Assembly (NCBI GenBank): GCA_016200035.1
Contig: JACQFM010000109.1
Coordinates: 1 to 20,000 of the forward strand
Source: Nitrososphaerota archaeon
GTDB lineage: Archaea > Thermoproteota > Nitrososphaeria > Nitrososphaerales > Nitrosopumilaceae
Reading direction: 5' to 3'
DNA length: 20,000 bases
A program made the position numbers and the translations under genes. Below, one piece after another: positions 1-7,191 of the stretch. The first letter of the stretch is position 1. Every line of letters starts with the position of its first letter. A model generated the notes under the pieces. That model had not been told where the DNA came from, made no database searches, and was given only the letters and a program-made list of their open reading frames with translations.

Positions 1-546
1 GTGAATTTTTTTAATATACTCCCAAATCTTGTATCTAGTCTGGATGTCCAGTCCCAGTGTTGGTTCATCCAAAAAAAGAACCTTTGGTCTGTGCAAGAGC
101 CCTCCCGCGATATCAAGCCGCTTTCGCATACCACCCGAATATGTGGCCACTTCATCACGTTGTCTGTCTGATAGTTCGACTATGTTTAGGATTTCATCAA
201 TTCTGTTTTTCATCAAATCCTTTGGTATATGATTTAGCCTAGCTTGTAGCTCAAGGTTTTCTCTTCCAGTAAGATATTCGTCTACAGTAGTTTCTTGTTG
301 CACATAACCTATGTTTTGTCTTACTTTTTTTGCCTGAGCTACTACGTCAAAACCTGCAACGTATGCCTTGCCTGATGTCGGTTTTAGTAATGTTGTCAGA
401 ATCATTATTGTCGTGCTCTTTCCTGCTCCGTTTGGTCCTAAAAATCCAAAGATCTCCCTATCTTCTACTTTTATGGATATTTCATCAACTGCCTTTAATT
501 CTCTGCCGTAAATCTTCGAAAGCGATCTGGTCTCTATAGTGTACAA
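1..546 (-). CDS. ABC transporter ATP-binding protein, DrrA-like (C-terminus cut by window edge)
   Basis: This is the nucleotide-binding subunit of an ABC-2 type (DrrA/CcmA-like) exporter. It would hydrolyse ATP on the cytoplasmic face to drive a separate membrane permease that is not in the window. The reverse strand reads Walker A GPNGAGKST, a Q-loop region GYVQQET, the ABC signature YSGGM and Walker B LFLDEPTLGLD, in the usual order and spacing. The reading frame is open at position 1, so the H-loop and C-terminal part are missing. The start is uncertain. TTG at 546 gives a typical N-terminus (YTIETRSLSKIYG), and an in-frame GTG at 585 would add 13 residues. No substrate can be inferred. 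Confidence 0.93.
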   Translation of the reverse strand, partial: MYTIETRSLSKIYGRELKAVDEISIKVEDREIFGFLGPNGAGKSTTIMILTTLLKPTSGKAYVAGFDVVAQAKKVRQNIGYVQQETTVDEYLTGRENLELQARLNHIPKDLMKNRIDEILNIVELSDRQRDEVATYSGGMRKRLDIAGGLLHRPKVLFLDEPTLGLDIQTRYKIWEYIKKIH

Positions 547-604
547 TAATGAAAAGACATCCTGTGCGCTATAAATTGCTAACACATGAAAAATGAATAA
601 AAAA

Positions 605-1057
605 CTAGTCTGATTTTTTGTACTGGTCTTTTGGAAGCCTTAGGATTACCTTTTCTCCCACGCCCCAGATCTCATTTTTTGAAAATACCTGCGAATGTAG
701 CAGTCCTGTTGAGACCTCGATTGATTCGAGCTCATTGGTGTCAAGGTTTCTGTGCAGTTTCTTTATCTTGCCCATCTTGTGACCATCAATATCAACTACT
801 GCCGAATCACGTCTAACAGGTGGTGTTCCAAGCAAGACAGACTCTTCGGTAAATTTGTCTATGTAGTCACGCGATAGATAGTAGTCTTTGTGAAATCCTT
901 CGTGGACTGTTATTCCAGAAACTTCCAAGGTCTCTGAATTGATATGAATGTGTTTTACCTTTCCGTATTGGATTCCTTCTCTATCAACTACTTTCTTTCC
1001 TCTAAACTCATCCGCAGTGGATTGACTTCCTGTCATTCCTTCAAGATGGGTTGCCAT
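605..1057 (-). CDS. PRC-barrel domain protein (two barrels)
   Basis: Soluble 150-residue protein made of two PRC-barrel-like repeats. The first runs roughly over residues 18-75 (RGKKVVDREGIQYGKVKHIH) and the second over 80-145 (VVDIDGHKMGKIKKLH). Both show the family pattern of a V-V-D strand, a G-x-x-x-G-K turn and alternating beta strands. PRC-barrels occur in photosynthetic reaction centre H subunits, RimM-like factors and many archaeal proteins of unknown role. The ATG at 1057 (MATHLEGMTG) is preferred to the longer frame beginning at 1189, because the extra 44 residues are antisense to the next gene and a TATA-like CAATAAACC lies about 27 bp upstream of 1057. The gene is divergent from the F420-family gene. 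Confidence 0.8.
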   Translation of the reverse strand: MATHLEGMTGSQSTADEFRGKKVVDREGIQYGKVKHIHINSETLEVSGITVHEGFHKDYYLSRDYIDKFTEESVLLGTPPVRRDSAVVDIDGHKMGKIKKLHRNLDTNELESIEVSTGLLHSQVFSKNEIWGVGEKVILRLPKDQYKKSD

Positions 1058-1145
1058 GACAGGCACTCTTTTTTTTGGTTTATTGAACAAGGTATCAGAG
1101 TTTTCAATCCAAGGGGTTAAATTCTTTATAACAAGACCAAAACCC

Positions 1146-1463
1146 ATGATGCCAGATGGGCAAGCATTCAAAGCTGTACTGATTACCAAGGGCAGAAAGA
1201 CCGGAAGACTGCATGCTGTGGAGTTAAGGGCTGTTTATTATAATAATAAAATATATTTTTCCAGGCGAAATCCTAACAGCGATTGGTTGAAAAATGCAAT
1301 TTCTAATCCCGATGTAAAAATCAAATATAATGAACAGAAATTTTCTGGAAAGGCAATGCTTGTTTCAGACAAAAAACTTGCAAAAAAAATTTCAGAGCTA
1401 AAGTATTCTGACAAAAGATCAGAAGAGTCCAGGTTTGTCTTGCAGGTTACGTTATGTGAATGA
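1146..1463 (+). CDS. Deazaflavin (F420)-dependent nitroreductase-family protein, short
   Basis: About 105 residues resembling the DDN/DUF385 split-barrel family, which uses cofactor F420 or a related flavin. The recognisable core is the motif VLITKGRKTGR, followed by a strand (ELRAVYYNNKIYFSRR) and SDWLKNAISNPDVKIKY, matching the family's W-x-x-N-x-x-x-x-P pattern. Family members are usually somewhat longer, so the N-terminal helix is short or absent here. The frame stays open back to an ATG at 1056, but that codon overlaps the divergent neighbour's start, and a TATA-like element (TTCTTTATAAC) sits about 22 bp before the ATG at 1146. Its stop overlaps the convergent gene by 17 bp. The substrate is unknown. 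Confidence 0.7.
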   Translation: MMPDGQAFKAVLITKGRKTGRLHAVELRAVYYNNKIYFSRRNPNSDWLKNAISNPDVKIKYNEQKFSGKAMLVSDKKLAKKISELKYSDKRSEESRFVLQVTLCE

Positions 1464-2094
1464 TTGTGGTAACTCCTCTACTCTCTGTTTCCTCACCATC
1501 TTTAACCTCTACAGCTATGATTGTAAAGGATATCAGATCACGGGGCTGGCATGCTTGCGCGTTCATCTTCAGGTTAATGTCAAGCGTATCAAATTCTTGT
1601 CCTTCTACTATGTTAGATTCATCTATTGTAATATCCTTGACAGTTGAATTTATCAAAAAACGTTGATTTTTCTGATGCCATCCAAGTTTAACTCTGCGAC
1701 CCTCTCTACCAACTGATTTTATGTTAACATCTATGATTCCTGCTTTGGCTTGTGTGTAAGCTGAGGTTTTGTTAACAAACACTCCTATTTGAAAAGGATA
1801 ACCTGCAGTGCTTTCGGCCATTTTTTGTATTCCATCATTCATTGCTACATCTACACCTTTTATTGTGGTAGCAACTTTTGCAATCCATTCGTTTGTTCTT
1901 TCTACGGTAGCCAAGATTCTATCGTGTCTTCTTTTATCTTCATCGGGTGGAAGTTTGTAATAATCTACCCATGCAAGATAGTCGCTACTTATGTCATTTA
2001 TGAACTGCATGCAGGTTACCTTGTAATCCTCAACGCTACTTGCCCTTTCTGCACCTTCATCGTATGGAACACCATCCTTGTCTAGTGGCAGCAT
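1447..2094 (-). CDS. Conserved-looking hypothetical protein, helical N-half and beta-rich C-half
   Basis: I do not recognise this 215-residue protein. It is soluble, with no signal peptide or membrane segment. The N-terminal half (about residues 15-95) is predicted helical and charged. The C-terminal half (about 100-215) alternates short hydrophobic strands (IGVFVNKT, GIIDVNIKSVG, FDTLDINLKM, SFTIIAVEVKDG), suggesting a beta-sandwich. ATG at 2094 (MLPLDKDG) is preferred to the in-frame codon at 2148, which lies within or beside the promoter shared with the divergent gene. The 3' end overlaps the convergent F420-family gene by 17 bp. Normal codon use and long open frame support a real gene. 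Confidence 0.75.
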   Translation of the reverse strand: MLPLDKDGVPYDEGAERASSVEDYKVTCMQFINDISSDYLAWVDYYKLPPDEDKRRHDRILATVERTNEWIAKVATTIKGVDVAMNDGIQKMAESTAGYPFQIGVFVNKTSAYTQAKAGIIDVNIKSVGREGRRVKLGWHQKNQRFLINSTVKDITIDESNIVEGQEFDTLDINLKMNAQACQPRDLISFTIIAVEVKDGEETESRGVTTIIHIT

Positions 2095-2136
2095 GATAAT
2101 CAAACAGGTTCTATGGTAAAAAAAGGGTACCCTAAT

Positions 2137-2146
2137 AGATATATTC
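2137..2146. promoter_or_regulatory. Probable shared (bidirectional) TATA box
   Basis: AGATATATTC is TATA-like on both strands. It lies 26 bp before the GTG at 2168, the expected distance for a leaderless transcript. On the minus strand it lies about 48 bp before the ATG at 2094, which would leave a short leader. Confidence 0.4.
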
Positions 2147-2167
2147 AAAAATTCTGAACTTTAATTT

Positions 2168-2674
2168 GTGAGCTTTACACATCTGACAGAAGATCTACAA
2201 AAAGAGTTAAGATCTAACATGCCACAGATTCGTTTCCTTTTAAAAACAAATCCCGGTCTTGCATTTACCAAAATAACTGAAATTGCAACAAGAGCCGGAA
2301 AAAGATACAATATGGTTCTGACGTTGAACTTTCCTCAAAAGGACAAGATTAATGATTTTGACTCTTATGGAACAGAAAATCTTAGTATGGTAATAGACAA
2401 GACCAAAAAGGTTTTCCCGATTAAAAGGGATTTGATAAAATCAAAGGCAAAAGAAATCTTTGGAGATATCAAAGTCGAGGACGCCTACATGTATGAAGGA
2501 AAAGAAGGCGTAAAGGTCTTTTTTGATTTCGGAAGAATCGACATACTCCCCCACTCACTTCATGTCTGGTGCAAATTCGACCAAAAGGTAAAACAATATT
2601 GTGACTGGCTTTTTGAGAATTGTTATCAGCTTAAACCCGGAGTAGAAGGGGCGGCAAGCGAGGTAAGCTCATAA
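2168..2674 (+). CDS. Hypothetical protein, 168 residues
   Basis: I do not recognise this protein. It is soluble with mixed helix and strand content and no signal peptide or membrane segment. It begins with an amphipathic helix (TEDLQKELRSNMPQIRFLLK) and contains a well-ordered stretch near residues 95-140 (AKEIFGDIKVEDAYMYEG, KVFFDFGRIDILPH). Two Cys near the C-terminus (C136, C144 region) are isolated and do not form a zinc motif. The GTG start is supported by a TATA-like element 26 bp upstream; an in-frame ATG at 2219 (MPQIRF) is the alternative. The last 49 bp overlap the convergent membrane-anchored gene, a large overlap even for this compact region. Confidence 0.75.
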   Translation: MSFTHLTEDLQKELRSNMPQIRFLLKTNPGLAFTKITEIATRAGKRYNMVLTLNFPQKDKINDFDSYGTENLSMVIDKTKKVFPIKRDLIKSKAKEIFGDIKVEDAYMYEGKEGVKVFFDFGRIDILPHSLHVWCKFDQKVKQYCDWLFENCYQLKPGVEGAASEVSS

Positions 2675-3312
2675 GAATATTGCAGTTTTCCATCTATGTC
2701 ATATATTTCTGCCTTAACCGGCAAAGGAAGATTGTCAACGACCCAGATCCTGTTTTCTTTTTCACCAATCGTATAAGAAATTGTATAGGCATTAGCTGAG
2801 CCAAAAGCAAATGAGGTCTTGCCGTGATTTGTAATTGATATTTCTTTTGCTACTTGACCTACAAACGTTCTTCCCCACACAGCTTTTGTAACAAGATATT
2901 TATCTTCAAGGGCAAGATCCCTTATTGAAAAAATTGTCTGGTCCAATGTGGTAAAGTATGGTTTGAATTCATCAGAAATGTTATCAAAAGTAAATCCAGG
3001 CCCAATTAGGATTGTCTGAGTAGTCTTTGCTTTTACGTTTGGATCATTAATCTCTACTGATAGCATCTCCCTTGAATTCGGATCAGTAAAGAATTCTAGC
3101 TTTGCAGAAAATGCCATTTTATCTGTAGTTACCAAGTACTGCATCGTTGGATTATATTCTACTCCCTTTCCAATATGCCACTTACTTGCTTCACGTGGAA
3201 CAATTTTTTCTTCCCCACCTGGCAGTCCAACAAAGATAGGGTTCCACAACACTCCAATTACTGCTGCTCCAATCATCACAAGAAATAGGCCAAGCTTTAC
3301 CTTACTAATCAT
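2626..3312 (-). CDS. Membrane-anchored extracytoplasmic protein sharing a domain with the next gene
   Basis: A 228-residue protein with an N-terminal membrane anchor (residues 7-29, KLGLFLVMIGAAVIGVLW) and an extracytoplasmic beta-rich domain. It shares a pattern with the adjacent 411-residue protein: W-H-I-G-K-G at 45-50 against W-Y-V-G-K-G, and near the end IWVVDNLPLPVKA (189-201) against IWVKPGFPFPVKA, at the same residue numbers in both proteins. I infer a duplicated surface domain of unknown role. ATG at 3312 has a TATA-like GTTTTAAATTTTAG about 26 bp upstream, partly inside the end of the upstream gene, so the two may be transcribed together and separately. Its 3' end overlaps the plus-strand gene by 49 bp. 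Confidence 0.8.
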   Translation of the reverse strand: MISKVKLGLFLVMIGAAVIGVLWNPIFVGLPGGEEKIVPREASKWHIGKGVEYNPTMQYLVTTDKMAFSAKLEFFTDPNSREMLSVEINDPNVKAKTTQTILIGPGFTFDNISDEFKPYFTTLDQTIFSIRDLALEDKYLVTKAVWGRTFVGQVAKEISITNHGKTSFAFGSANAYTISYTIGEKENRIWVVDNLPLPVKAEIYDIDGKLQYSYELTSLAAPSTPGLS

Positions 3313-3336
3313 TTATGCCAGCTACTATGAATTGCT

Positions 3337-4572
3337 CTAAAATTTAAAACTAGGTATACTGGTTTTGAATCTAGTAAGAGCAAGGGTCATAGCAACAACT
3401 ATTGCCATTACTATGATGACGCCAGCCGGAAATTCCGGAATAACTACATCAATATCGAAATTGAGCCTGCCGCTTTTTGATGTATCTGGTGGAGAACCTT
3501 GTGGACCTGTGCCATAAACTACCAGAACATAATGAGCAGTTCCTGCTGATTCCTTAACGTCCATTGTTCTAGACTCCTTTCCAACAGGTGCATACAAGAA
3601 TTCTTTACCTTCATCTTGTGCAAATGACCTTAGAACCTTATCATTCTCATCTACAACAAATATGTCGTAATGAACATCCGATTCAAACTGGTTGGGATCG
3701 AAGCTCTTGGTAAATTCCAAACTCCATGTTATTGTACAACCAGAGCGTGGATTCTTTGGGGCATACCTGAACTGTACAATCATGCTGTGGGTGTCAAGAG
3801 CTTTTGTACCGCTAACAAATGAATCGTCAGGAGGACAATTTCCTTCTGGAGTTATTGGAGTTGTAGCCTTTTCTAGAAAGTCTGGTGGACTAGCGCTGTT
3901 TCCGTATTCGAGCAGCTCAAATTGATACTGCACAGGAATTGTTCCAGCAGAAACATCAACAAAGGTAAGTGCCTTGACTGGAAATGGAAAGCCTGGCTTA
4001 ACCCATATCTTGTTGTCTGAAGACTTGTGCCAGCCAATCACATAAGTCTCAAAAGCACCAGCCGGAACGGTCACTGTTTCTTTCACACCCGTTGGACCCA
4101 CCGGCATACCACCAATAGATCCAATCTTACCCCAAGCCGGTGCATCAAAGTCCTTTGGATCTAATATGGTTGCAAAACCTGAAAGCCAAACTAAACTTGA
4201 TTTATACGCAGATGCATATGGAGCCATATCCTTGCTAAAGCCAATTGGTTCTGGTGCTACTTTACCTACTTCCATGTTTCCCCTAACCACCTTGTTACCA
4301 TCGATTACAAGAACTTGAACCTTATAGCCCTGGTCTGTTTTTCCTTCAACCCAAAAGTCCATCTCAAATTGCGTACATGATTTGTAATCAACTTGACAAA
4401 GATTGTATCTAAAGTAATCTCCTATCTTCATTCCCTTGCCCACATACCAAGTTTCTCCTGCAGAAGCAGCTCTCATTCCTATTGGAGCAATAAGCAAAAT
4501 TGCAAAAAGAATCAAAATGAAATATTTTTTCAAGAAACTATATAGCAAAAATCTAATAGTTAAATCTTTCAA
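3337..4572 (-). CDS. Secreted surface protein with signal peptide and PEF-type C-terminal sorting signal
   Basis: An exported 411-residue protein. The N-terminus has a signal peptide (KKYFILILFAILLIAP, likely cleavage after RAASA at residue 38). The mature part starts with GETWYVGKGMKIGDYFRYN, a domain shared with the downstream gene, followed by a second beta-sandwich-like domain (about 240-375). The tail is IPEFPAG, a hydrophobic stretch (VIIVMAIVVAMTLAL) and a basic end, the tripartite form of PEF/PEFG-CTERM signals processed by archaeosortases. This is a PEFP variant, and no sortase gene is in the window. Starts in this region are all TTG: 4572 gives the longest frame, while TTG at 4533 gives a cleaner signal peptide and lies about 27 bp after a TATA-like element. 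The function is unknown; it probably sits on the cell surface. Confidence 0.82.
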   Translation of the reverse strand: MKDLTIRFLLYSFLKKYFILILFAILLIAPIGMRAASAGETWYVGKGMKIGDYFRYNLCQVDYKSCTQFEMDFWVEGKTDQGYKVQVLVIDGNKVVRGNMEVGKVAPEPIGFSKDMAPYASAYKSSLVWLSGFATILDPKDFDAPAWGKIGSIGGMPVGPTGVKETVTVPAGAFETYVIGWHKSSDNKIWVKPGFPFPVKALTFVDVSAGTIPVQYQFELLEYGNSASPPDFLEKATTPITPEGNCPPDDSFVSGTKALDTHSMIVQFRYAPKNPRSGCTITWSLEFTKSFDPNQFESDVHYDIFVVDENDKVLRSFAQDEGKEFLYAPVGKESRTMDVKESAGTAHYVLVVYGTGPQGSPPDTSKSGRLNFDIDVVIPEFPAGVIIVMAIVVAMTLALTRFKTSIPSFKF

Positions 4573-4607
4573 ATAAGCAAATATAGCGGCAGAATATTAT
4601 CTCGACC

Positions 4608-4775
4608 ATGTGTGAATGTAATAAGGTTCACGTGTATGAAGTTGAATTCAAGATGGACGGAATGACTGTTGTCCCGACACACAAAAATTGTGGAGATCGC
4701 CTCAACGAAAAGCAGGTAGATAAATTCCAAAAAGAGTTGGTAAAGAGTTGGGGCTTTGAAGAAGAAACTGAATAA
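4608..4775 (+). CDS. Small Cys/His protein, 55 residues
   Basis: A short intact frame, ATG to a double TAA, encoding MCECNKVHVYEVEFKMDG and ending SWGFEEETE. It begins with C2-x-C4 and has H8, H25 and C28, enough ligands for one metal ion, but I recognise no defined family. The composition (acidic, helical C-terminus) and a TATA-like AAATATAGC centred 26 bp upstream of the ATG support a real leaderless gene. It is divergent from the PEFP surface-protein gene with only 35 bp between the starts, and convergent with the next Cys-rich gene. Confidence 0.68.
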   Translation: MCECNKVHVYEVEFKMDGMTVVPTHKNCGDRLNEKQVDKFQKELVKSWGFEEETE

Positions 4776-4824
4776 TAAGATGTAAGAATATTCTGAAAAA
4801 GAAAAGAAAGGAGGCTGCTAATAT

Positions 4825-4968
4825 CTATTTGTACTGTTTTACGGTAGCTCTACAAACTTTAGCTGAACATTCACAAGTTGAATCGCAATAACATTCTCCT
4901 TGTTCCTCACAGTCACAAATGCTTTCTGTTCCTGTAGGAGATCCACATCCACATGATGCATCTGTCAT
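4825..4968 (-). CDS. Metallothionein-like Cys-rich mini protein, 47 residues
   Basis: A 47-residue frame with nine Cys, arranged as four C-x-C pairs (C6/C8, C18/C20, C26/C28, C32/C34) plus C39, with acidic spacers and no aromatic core beyond two Tyr. This density and the repeated C-x-C spacing are typical of metallothioneins and other metal-thiolate cluster proteins, so I infer metal binding or buffering. It does not match a classical family signature that I can name. The ATG at 4968 is preceded at 28 bp by a TATA-like ACTTTAAAACT, supporting leaderless transcription. It could instead be a small accessory protein for iron-sulfur or copper handling. Confidence 0.75.
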   Translation of the reverse strand: MTDASCGCGSPTGTESICDCEEQGECYCDSTCECSAKVCRATVKQYK

Positions 4969-5040
4969 AGAATCAAGGATCTCCTACCTAGTTTTAAAGT
5001 TTGTCAAAAAATGACAATATCAAAAACGGCGTTATAGATG

Positions 5041-5919
5041 CTAATTTTTCATTATTGAAAGAAGATCGTTCACAGTTTTTAGAAGATTTATGGATTGACT
5101 TTCAATAAGTAAAGAGTCACTTTCGATGTCAAGTGCCACACGGAGAATGTGGATAAATTCCAAGCTGCGGTGTAAATTGTCTTTGATTTTGATTATATTA
5201 TTTCGATTTGTGTATCCAAGGTAGAAATAGCAATCAGACAGTAGTGAGTGTTCAACGAGGTAATCGTATTTTGCTTCTATAATTTTTGAATGACCGTTTG
5301 CCTCCACAATATCAGAAAAACCTATGGTAGACTTTACCATTCTAGGAAGGAGCGATGTGGTAGCCCTCTCTATTCCAAGACATTGGTGAACGATCGCAAA
5401 GTTTTCGTTTATTCTATTTTTTTCAAAGCCACGGATAGATTCCAGCATATGTGTGGGGCTTGGTCGCCTTGAATTTATTGATGATATAGCGTCAGCAAGA
5501 AAAAATGCACCACATTTTAGCCATAAAGGCGCAAGCGGATCTGCGGCCTTGATTCCTTCTCTAGCCCTTGTTGCGTAGATTCCTGCATCGACAAGGCAAC
5601 TTTGTGTGTAGGATTTTGAGATCTTTTCTTGCTTTGCTTTAATCTCTGATAAGAATATCCTAAGCTTCCACTGGTTATCTGATAAAATTTGGAGGTTTTC
5701 CAATTGTTTTAGAATCGTGGGATTGGTTTCGGAAAACGAACCGTGGTGAATTTTGATCATCTCACCTTCAACTTCGTGCACAGATTCTCCTTTTTTATCA
5801 TCAAATACTGTAATGTTATACTCACAACATTTGTAATTGATTCCATTTGCGTGACAACCGCCCAAGCCCACGGGATAATTTGACAATGACATTTTTTCTG
5901 TTAAAGCTTTTAGATCCAC
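5041..5919 (-). CDS. Hypothetical soluble protein, possible degenerate nucleotidyltransferase plus helical domain
   Basis: A 292-residue protein that I do not recognise with confidence. The N-terminus reads PVGLGGCHANGINYKCCEYNITVFDD, whose G-G ... E-Y-N layout faintly resembles the G-[GS] ... D-x-D of minimal nucleotidyltransferases with the acidic residues changed; this is weak inference. Residues about 85-290 are helical and Leu-rich (DAGIYATRAREGIKAADPLAPLW, FFLADAISSINSRRPSP). The R-R-P-S-P turn after a helix is reminiscent of helical domains that follow nucleotidyltransferase folds. There is no signal peptide or membrane segment. A TATA-like ACTTTATAGC sits about 26 bp upstream of the ATG at 5919. 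It stands alone between small genes and tRNA-Glu. Confidence 0.72.
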   Translation of the reverse strand: MDLKALTEKMSLSNYPVGLGGCHANGINYKCCEYNITVFDDKKGESVHEVEGEMIKIHHGSFSETNPTILKQLENLQILSDNQWKLRIFLSEIKAKQEKISKSYTQSCLVDAGIYATRAREGIKAADPLAPLWLKCGAFFLADAISSINSRRPSPTHMLESIRGFEKNRINENFAIVHQCLGIERATTSLLPRMVKSTIGFSDIVEANGHSKIIEAKYDYLVEHSLLSDCYFYLGYTNRNNIIKIKDNLHRSLEFIHILRVALDIESDSLLIESQSINLLKTVNDLLSIMKN

Positions 5920-5997
5920 AAAAATTTCATTTTATTTTCTGCTATAAAGTATCCAAGCTGCTAAAGTTTACAAATTCATGCATTGGCAAAACATTGC

Positions 5998-6005
5998 TTT
6001 AAATT
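5998..6005 (+). promoter_or_regulatory. TATA box for tRNA-Glu
   Basis: TTTAAATT is centred about 29 bp before the first base of tRNA-Glu. The same distance and a closely similar element (CTTTAATAG) precede tRNA-Gly in this window. Confidence 0.6.
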
Positions 6006-6029
6006 GCTATTCTTTATGGCTTTTAACAA

Positions 6030-6105
6030 GCTCCTGTGGTGTAGTCCGGCTAAGCATACCGCCCTCTCAAGGCGGTGATCCCGGGTTCAAATCCCGGCGG
6101 GAGCA
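6030..6105 (+). tRNA. tRNA-Glu (anticodon CUC)
   Basis: The cloverleaf folds by eye. The acceptor GCTCCTG (6030-6036) pairs with CGGGAGC (6098-6104) with one G-U. The anticodon stem CCGCC/GGCGG carries the loop CTCTCAA, giving anticodon CUC, which reads GAG. The T arm is CCGGGTTCAAATCCCGG. The discriminator is A at 6105 and CCA is not encoded, as expected in this group. No intron is seen. A T-rich tract follows immediately (6107-6129) and probably ends transcription. Confidence 0.95.
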
Positions 6106-6275
6106 TATTATTTTCAAATTATTTTTTCAAAAGTCACTTCAATCCAACACCAGTTAATAGTTTTGATTGAGTTTCGGAAGACTGTTGGTAAGATCCTCGA
6201 CTAAATTTTCATATGCCTTCTCATAATAGTATGGCGAAGTAGAAATAATGGTAAAGTGATTACATATATGGTATA

Positions 6276-6443
6276 ATGGTAGGGCCAAGAGACGGTTTCA
6301 AGTTTGAGACCAGCGAGGATTCGGAAAAGCTCACAAGTAGTAACATTATCTGCATCCAGTGCCAGGCCGGTCAACATGCAAAGTGCCTTGCCAAAAACAG
6401 TGAGCAAGAACAGTGCGATTGCGAACTTTGCCTATTTTCCTAG
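6276..6443 (+). CDS. Small zinc-binding-type protein, 55 residues
   Basis: An ATG-to-TAG frame of 55 codons beginning MVGPRDGFKFETSEDSEKL. Its Cys/His-dense C-terminal half reads C26-I-Q-C29, H34, C37, then C47-D-C-E-L-C52. The pattern C-x2-C-x4-H-x2-C-x9-C-x-C-x2-C could hold two metal ions, like treble-clef or RING-like mini domains; the function is unknown. The opposite strand carries longer open frames over the same bases, but their composition is not protein-like and one lies directly behind the stop of the zinc-ribbon gene. The 3' end overlaps that convergent gene by 12 bp. A weak TATA-like AGAAATAATGG lies about 27 bp upstream. Confidence 0.72.
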   Translation: MVGPRDGFKFETSEDSEKLTSSNIICIQCQAGQHAKCLAKNSEQEQCDCELCLFS

Positions 6444-7091
6444 ATTCATTTCGCTTTTTAAGAATCTGGTTGTATACGAGCTTTTCTGATATTCCAAGAC
6501 CACAGAACCATCACTCTTTTCACTCAGTGAGATACCTCGTATAGCAAAGATAGTATTTGAGAATTTTATACCAAGCTCTTTAGGCATATCCAAAACAGCC
6601 TTGTAAACATAACCTTTCTCATTTGGGCATGTAACGGTTAGAGTTTTGCCAGTTCCAGATCCAAGACAATTTTCGTAGAATGGATTCTCTTGATTGCTAG
6701 TATAATGGGTCGGTTCCTTTAGAATACTAATTGAGCTGATCCTATCACTGTCAACTACGTTTCCGCCCGTAACAAGATAGCTTGAATACACAAACAGGAA
6801 AAGCCCAATCATGCAAAAAACTAATAACGAATGATACAAAGTACGTTTTTCTCGAGCAGGAGTTTTGTTTTTATCCCTAACCTTTCTGTCGTCTTTATGT
6901 GTGGGTAAGACTTCGATACTCGTTCCACCCCGTGTTTGGATTGACTCTACATACAAACAGCTGTTGTGAAACTGCTCGTCAGTTTTTCTTCCACAAATCT
7001 TACATATTCTCTGCATCACCTTTCTACATCCTGGGCATAATGAACAGGGTATAAGCAGATTCCCACAAATTCTGCATGATTCATCTGGCAT
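6432..7091 (-). CDS. Zinc-ribbon membrane protein
   Basis: A 219-residue protein. The cytoplasmic N-terminus holds Cys pairs C6-x2-C9, C16-x2-C19, then C22, and C30-x2-C33 with C45, consistent with two zinc ribbons. A charged linker (residues 55-83) leads to one membrane segment (about 87-107, LLVFCMIGLFLFVYSSYLV). The outer C-terminal part (110-219) has two Cys (in FYENCLGSGTG and TVTCPNEKG) that may form a disulfide. The zinc-ribbon/single-TM layout resembles small archaeal and bacterial zinc-ribbon membrane proteins of unknown function. The stop overlaps the convergent mini-protein gene by 12 bp. Confidence 0.82.
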   Translation of the reverse strand: MPDESCRICGNLLIPCSLCPGCRKVMQRICKICGRKTDEQFHNSCLYVESIQTRGGTSIEVLPTHKDDRKVRDKNKTPAREKRTLYHSLLVFCMIGLFLFVYSSYLVTGGNVVDSDRISSISILKEPTHYTSNQENPFYENCLGSGTGKTLTVTCPNEKGYVYKAVLDMPKELGIKFSNTIFAIRGISLSEKSDGSVVLEYQKSSYTTRFLKSEMNLGK

Positions 7092-7191
7092 TAGAATCCG
7101 AAAATGACAATGATAGTTAAGCTGTACTAATCATTCATACTAAAAATTTAAATTTTATAATTGCGTCATAAATTTTTAAAATTATTAGAGT

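Noticed and set aside
1058..1189. N-terminal extension of the PRC-barrel gene to 1189
   Set aside because: The extension overlaps the start of the divergent F420-family gene and lacks PRC-barrel character; ATG 1057 has a TATA-like element at the right distance.
6201..6407. Minus-strand 68-residue frame in phase behind the TAG of the zinc-ribbon gene, suggesting stop-codon read-through
   Set aside because: It is antisense to the Cys-rich plus-strand gene at 6276-6443, has no domain, and nothing suggests UAG recoding in this group.
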